Of a DNA stretch of 9,644 bases, positions 7,464 through 9,644 are shown piece by piece. The number at the start of each line of letters is the position of its first letter. Positions within the stretch are counted from its first letter, which is position 1. The stretch comes from DATAEK01 sp036258055. Lineage in GTDB: Bacteria; Acidobacteriota; Vicinamibacteria; Vicinamibacterales; 2-12-FULL-66-21. The notes beneath the pieces are model-generated. The model ran no database searches. It was given only the letters and a program-made list of their open reading frames with translations, and was not told where the DNA came from. The stretch is from positions 1 to 9,644 of the forward strand of contig DATAEK010000272.1 in the NCBI GenBank assembly GCA_036258055.1. Reading direction: 5' to 3'. The position numbers and the translations under genes are program-made.

Positions 7464-7589
7464 CGCCGTAGCCTTGGCGGAGGCGGAACTCCCCGACACG
7501 CGCTCTCGCTCGCCGCTTCGACGGCTCGCTTCCGCCTACGCTAAAGCTCCGGCGAGACCGCGCCGTAGCGCCTCCGGCGCGGAGGCGGG
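7464..7589. repeat. Three copies of a ~25-bp intergenic repeat (two inverted, one direct)
   Basis: Copy 1 (7464-7488) starts CGCCGTAGCC and ends GGAGGCGGAA. Copy 2 (7530-7554) is its inverted copy, matching at 21 of 25 positions when aligned without gaps. Copy 3 (7561-7589) is in the direct orientation, again starts CGCCGTAG, ends GGAGGCGG, and contains its own hairpin GCCTCC-GGCGC-GGAGGC (7570-7586). Copies 1 and 2 would fold into a long imperfect stem around a 41-base loop. As far as I recall, similar GTCCGCC...GGCGGA units are scattered between genes in acidobacterial genomes, so this looks like a dispersed repeat family. I cannot show copy number here. Confidence 0.65.
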
Positions 7590-7852
7590 CCGTTCGCGTG
7601 GCTCGCTTGCGACGCTGTTAGCGAGAACGAGGTGGCCGGAGGCATCCGGTGAGCATTTTTTAGTGCGCGTGGGGCCCCACCCCCACGCGCTCTACGCGCT
7701 TCGCGCGGCGGCCTTTGGCCTTGCCGCCCGCCGCGAAGACAGCGGCGGGCAGCCTGGCGATCTGCAGTGTCCGGCTTCAGCCTGGCTTTCGCCGGAACTG
7801 TAGCGCCCGGCTTTAGCAGACCCGAACCAACGTCGAGGATTCGAGGTGACCT
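7590..7852. repeat. Hairpin-rich non-coding block before AH2
   Basis: Several further dyads follow the three repeat copies. CTCGCT-N12-AGCGAG spans 7602-7625. GCGCGTGGGG-N6-CCCCACGCGC spans 7665-7690 and is a perfect 10-bp stem. An imperfect stem spans 7699-7738, with CTTCGCG/CGCGAAG outside and GGCGGC/GCCGCC inside. CAGTGTCCGGC pairs with GCCGGAACTG across 7765-7800, with one bulge. A run of six T at 7656-7661 precedes the 10-bp stem, so it does not make a plus-strand terminator. No conserved protein is encoded on either strand, and no convincing promoter for AH2 was found, so AH2 may depend on read-through or on an unrecognised promoter. Confidence 0.6.
7843..7849 (+). promoter_or_regulatory. 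Shine-Dalgarno supporting the GTG start of AH2
   Basis: GAGGTGA lies three bases before the GTG at 7853 (six bases if only GAGG is counted). The position of the signal peptide agrees with this start. Confidence 0.7.
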
Positions 7853-9340
7853 GTGAAGCACGCGAAATTGACGGCTTCGATTGTCGCATTGCTGCTGTTC
7901 AGCGCCGGAGCGGCGCTGGCGCGTCCGCTGGCACTGGTCGGTGCAACCATCATCACCGGCACAGGCGCTGCTCCGATCGCAAACGGCGTGATCGTGGTCG
8001 ATGGCTCGAAGATCACCGCCATCGGTCCGCGTGCGACGACGACGGTGCCGGCAGATGCCCAGGTCATCGACGCGCAAGGCAAGTTCATCACGCCAGGTCT
8101 CGTCGATACCAACGTGCACCTGGTGCTGATGATCGTTCCCGAGTTCTACGCGAAGTACGAGGACCGGCTGGAAGACGTCGCGCTCCAGTCGGCGCAGGTC
8201 GCGCTGAAGTACGGCGTCACGACGGTTCGGGATTCGTGGGGACCGCTGACGCCGCTGCTCGCCGTGCGCGACCGCATCAATCGCGGCGAAGTGCCCGGCG
8301 CACGGACACTGGTCGCCGGCAACATCGTCGGGCTTGGCGGCCCGTTCAGCGTGCACTTCCTGGGTCCCCGCGGTCTCGCTGCGCCGGAGGATCTGCAGCG
8401 TCGGATCAATGCGATGTGGGAGGTCAACGTCGGACCTCGACTGCTTCTCCTGACCGCGGACGAAGTTCGCCGTGAGATGCGGCGATATCTCGATCGGGGA
8501 GTGGACTTCGTCAAGGTCGCGGTGAGCAGTCACGGCATCTCTCCAGAGTCGCTGATGTTCTCACCGGCCGTTCTGCGCGCGATGGCGGAGGAGGTACACG
8601 CCCGCAAGCTGGTCTTCGAGACGCATACCGCCACGCTGGAGAGTCTGAGGGTCGCGGTCGAAGCAGGCGTGGATCTGCTGCAGCATCCGGAGTCGCTCGG
8701 TTCGTTCGCCGATGAAGCCGACCGTCAGGCGATGGGAGAGCGTGAAATTCCCGACGAGTTGATCACCGCGATCAAGGCGAAGGGAATCTTCTGCAGCGTG
8801 CTGACCGTTTCAGACAAGCGCATCAATCTGATTCGCGAACGCGAGGGGCGGGATCCGCTGTTTCGAGGACTCAGCGCGTCACGCTATCAGACACGGCTGC
8901 GGAATCTGGTGAAGCTCGTTCGCGGCAAGGCCCCGATCACGATGGCGACGGACAATGGACCCCAGGCACCGGAGCTCGGACCACGGCCGATGTCGCCGCT
9001 CATCGGTCGTCAGCACTTCGACACCCTCGAAGACCTCGTGCTGGCGGGCATGACGCCGATGGAAGCACTGGTGGCGGCGACCAAGCGAGGGGCCGAAGCC
9101 TGCAGGCGGACCGACATCGGCACGCTCGAACCCGGCAAGCTCGCCGACCTCGTCATCGTTCGATCGGATCCGCTTCAGGACATTGCCAACATGCGCCGCA
9201 TCGATCTGGTGATGAAGGAGGGCGTCATCGTCGACCGTGACCGTCTGCCAACACGGCGCGTGCTCGCATTCGATCCGGAAGCCGACTGGCCTCTTGCAAC
9301 GAAGCCGGTGGGCACCGGCAGCGGAGGCGGGCAGAAGTAA
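7853..9340 (+). CDS. Secreted metal-dependent amidohydrolase, COG1228-like, paralogue of AH1 (AH2)
   Basis: This 495-residue protein starts at GTG and has a clear Sec signal peptide (MKHAK, hydrophobic core 6-22, likely cleavage ALA|RP at 23/24). The amidohydrolase fold is complete: an N-terminal sandwich half (VGATIITGTG), a TIM barrel, and a C-terminal sandwich with GKLADLVIVRSDPL. Candidate metal ligands are Asn87 and His89 (DTNVH), Lys221 (DFVKVAV), His258 (ETHT), His278 (QHPE) and Asp367 (ATDN). As in AH1, Asn stands where the family normally has the first His of HxH. LVAGNIVGLGGPFSV (153-167) is also shared with AH1. Further shared blocks include VRDS, RYLD-GV, LPT near the C-terminus and MTP-EA/QA near the last barrel helix. 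It lacks the Lys-rich segment of AH1. It lies 419 bases after the receptor gene, separated by repeats. It probably acts on a related compound in the periplasm; the substrate is unknown. Confidence 0.93.
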   Translation: MKHAKLTASIVALLLFSAGAALARPLALVGATIITGTGAAPIANGVIVVDGSKITAIGPRATTTVPADAQVIDAQGKFITPGLVDTNVHLVLMIVPEFYAKYEDRLEDVALQSAQVALKYGVTTVRDSWGPLTPLLAVRDRINRGEVPGARTLVAGNIVGLGGPFSVHFLGPRGLAAPEDLQRRINAMWEVNVGPRLLLLTADEVRREMRRYLDRGVDFVKVAVSSHGISPESLMFSPAVLRAMAEEVHARKLVFETHTATLESLRVAVEAGVDLLQHPESLGSFADEADRQAMGEREIPDELITAIKAKGIFCSVLTVSDKRINLIREREGRDPLFRGLSASRYQTRLRNLVKLVRGKAPITMATDNGPQAPELGPRPMSPLIGRQHFDTLEDLVLAGMTPMEALVAATKRGAEACRRTDIGTLEPGKLADLVIVRSDPLQDIANMRRIDLVMKEGVIVDRDRLPTRRVLAFDPEADWPLATKPVGTGSGGGQK

Positions 9341-9352
9341 CCCGCCTGCCGC
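9321..9352 (+). terminator. Terminator-like hairpin spanning the AH2 stop codon
   Basis: GCGGAGGCGGG (9321-9331) pairs with CCCGCCT-G-CCGC (9341-9352) with one bulged G, giving 11 base pairs around a 9-base loop that contains the TAA stop. The sequence that follows is TTCATTAA, only weakly T-rich. It could end or stabilise the AH2 transcript, with a translating ribosome blocking the fold. Confidence is limited by the missing T-tract. Confidence 0.4.
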
Positions 9353-9644
9353 TTCATTAAGCGTTACGCCCGGCTAACAGGACGGACTCGATTAGTCGCC
9401 GCCCAGCGCGGCTAACGTTTGGCCAATCGAGGATATCTGGAGCCCGAGCGGGCGCGGCCGAACTCAAGCCACGAGCGTACACACGAGTAAGTCGTTGTCC
9501 GTCCGCCTTTAAAGCGAACGGTTGACGCGGTCGCCTTGATGGCACCGCCGTTGATTGACTACCCCCCGGCATTCCGCGATGCCGTCCGCTGAGCATCCGA
9601 TCCGAGGCCCATCACGAGACGTCACGCCGACGACTGGGCCGAGC
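9341..9644. other. Non-coding end of window, no gene recognised
   Basis: No supported gene lies in the last 304 bases. The stretch is less uniformly GC-rich than the genes. It contains a nested dyad: CTCGATT (9387-9393) pairs with AATCGAG (9425-9431), with an inner GCCGC-N5-GCGGC at 9398-9412. It also contains a CGGCAT-N6-ATGCCG hairpin at 9567-9584. A minus-strand frame (9357-9596) has no recognisable domain and covers these dyads. The region is probably the upstream or downstream spacer of a gene outside the window. Confidence 0.5.

Noticed and set aside
7459..7803. 114-codon plus-strand frame after the receptor
   Set aside because: It consists of repeat and hairpin sequence. The peptide is low-complexity Ala/Arg, of the kind repeat-derived spurious frames give.
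9361..9431. Possible integron attC-like site (GTTA...CTAAC and nested stems after the AH2 gene)
   Set aside because: The core sites do not fit the RYYYAAC/GTTRRRY pair, there is no cassette array or integrase, and the preceding gene belongs to a paralogue locus.
9357..9596. 79-codon minus-strand frame near the right end
   Set aside because: No domain or Shine-Dalgarno was recognised, and it covers two dyads. It is too weak to call a gene.

Overview
The window is GC-rich and reads entirely left to right. It looks like a chromosomal segment of an Acidobacteriota bacterium, perhaps class Vicinamibacteria. The class is an inference from three things: a duplicated orphan permease of the ADOP type, an Oar-like TonB-dependent receptor with an N-terminal carboxypeptidase-regulatory-like domain, and intergenic DNA packed with short hairpin-forming repeats. 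No phage, transposase, CRISPR, tRNA or rRNA was recognised.

Layout. Bases 14-2470 encode a solitary MacB/FtsX-type permease (ADOP family). Bases 2471-2990 are a 520-base non-coding gap. It holds an 8-bp tandem repeat just after the permease, a near-consensus sigma-70 promoter at 2647-2675, and a leader of about 300 bases with several dyads. Bases 2991-4538 encode a secreted COG1228-type amidohydrolase (AH1). A TonB-dependent outer-membrane receptor (4548-7433) follows after 9 bases, and its Shine-Dalgarno overlaps the AH1 stop codon. Bases 7434-7852 are a non-coding block of hairpins and inverted repeats. Bases 7853-9340 encode a second secreted amidohydrolase (AH2), a paralogue of AH1. A terminator-like hairpin spans the AH2 stop codon. 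Bases 9341-9644 hold no gene I can support.

How it may work. AH1, the receptor and AH2 look like one functional unit: an outer-membrane importer flanked by two periplasmic or exported hydrolases that could cleave the imported compound or prepare it for uptake. The substrate cannot be read from the sequence. Both hydrolases have Asn where the family normally has the first His of the metal-binding HxH motif, and both carry GGPFSV where relatives usually have a TGGH-type motif. The two therefore appear to belong to one diverged subfamily with an altered metal site. That, together with the receptor linkage and the structured leader, is the most interesting content of the window.
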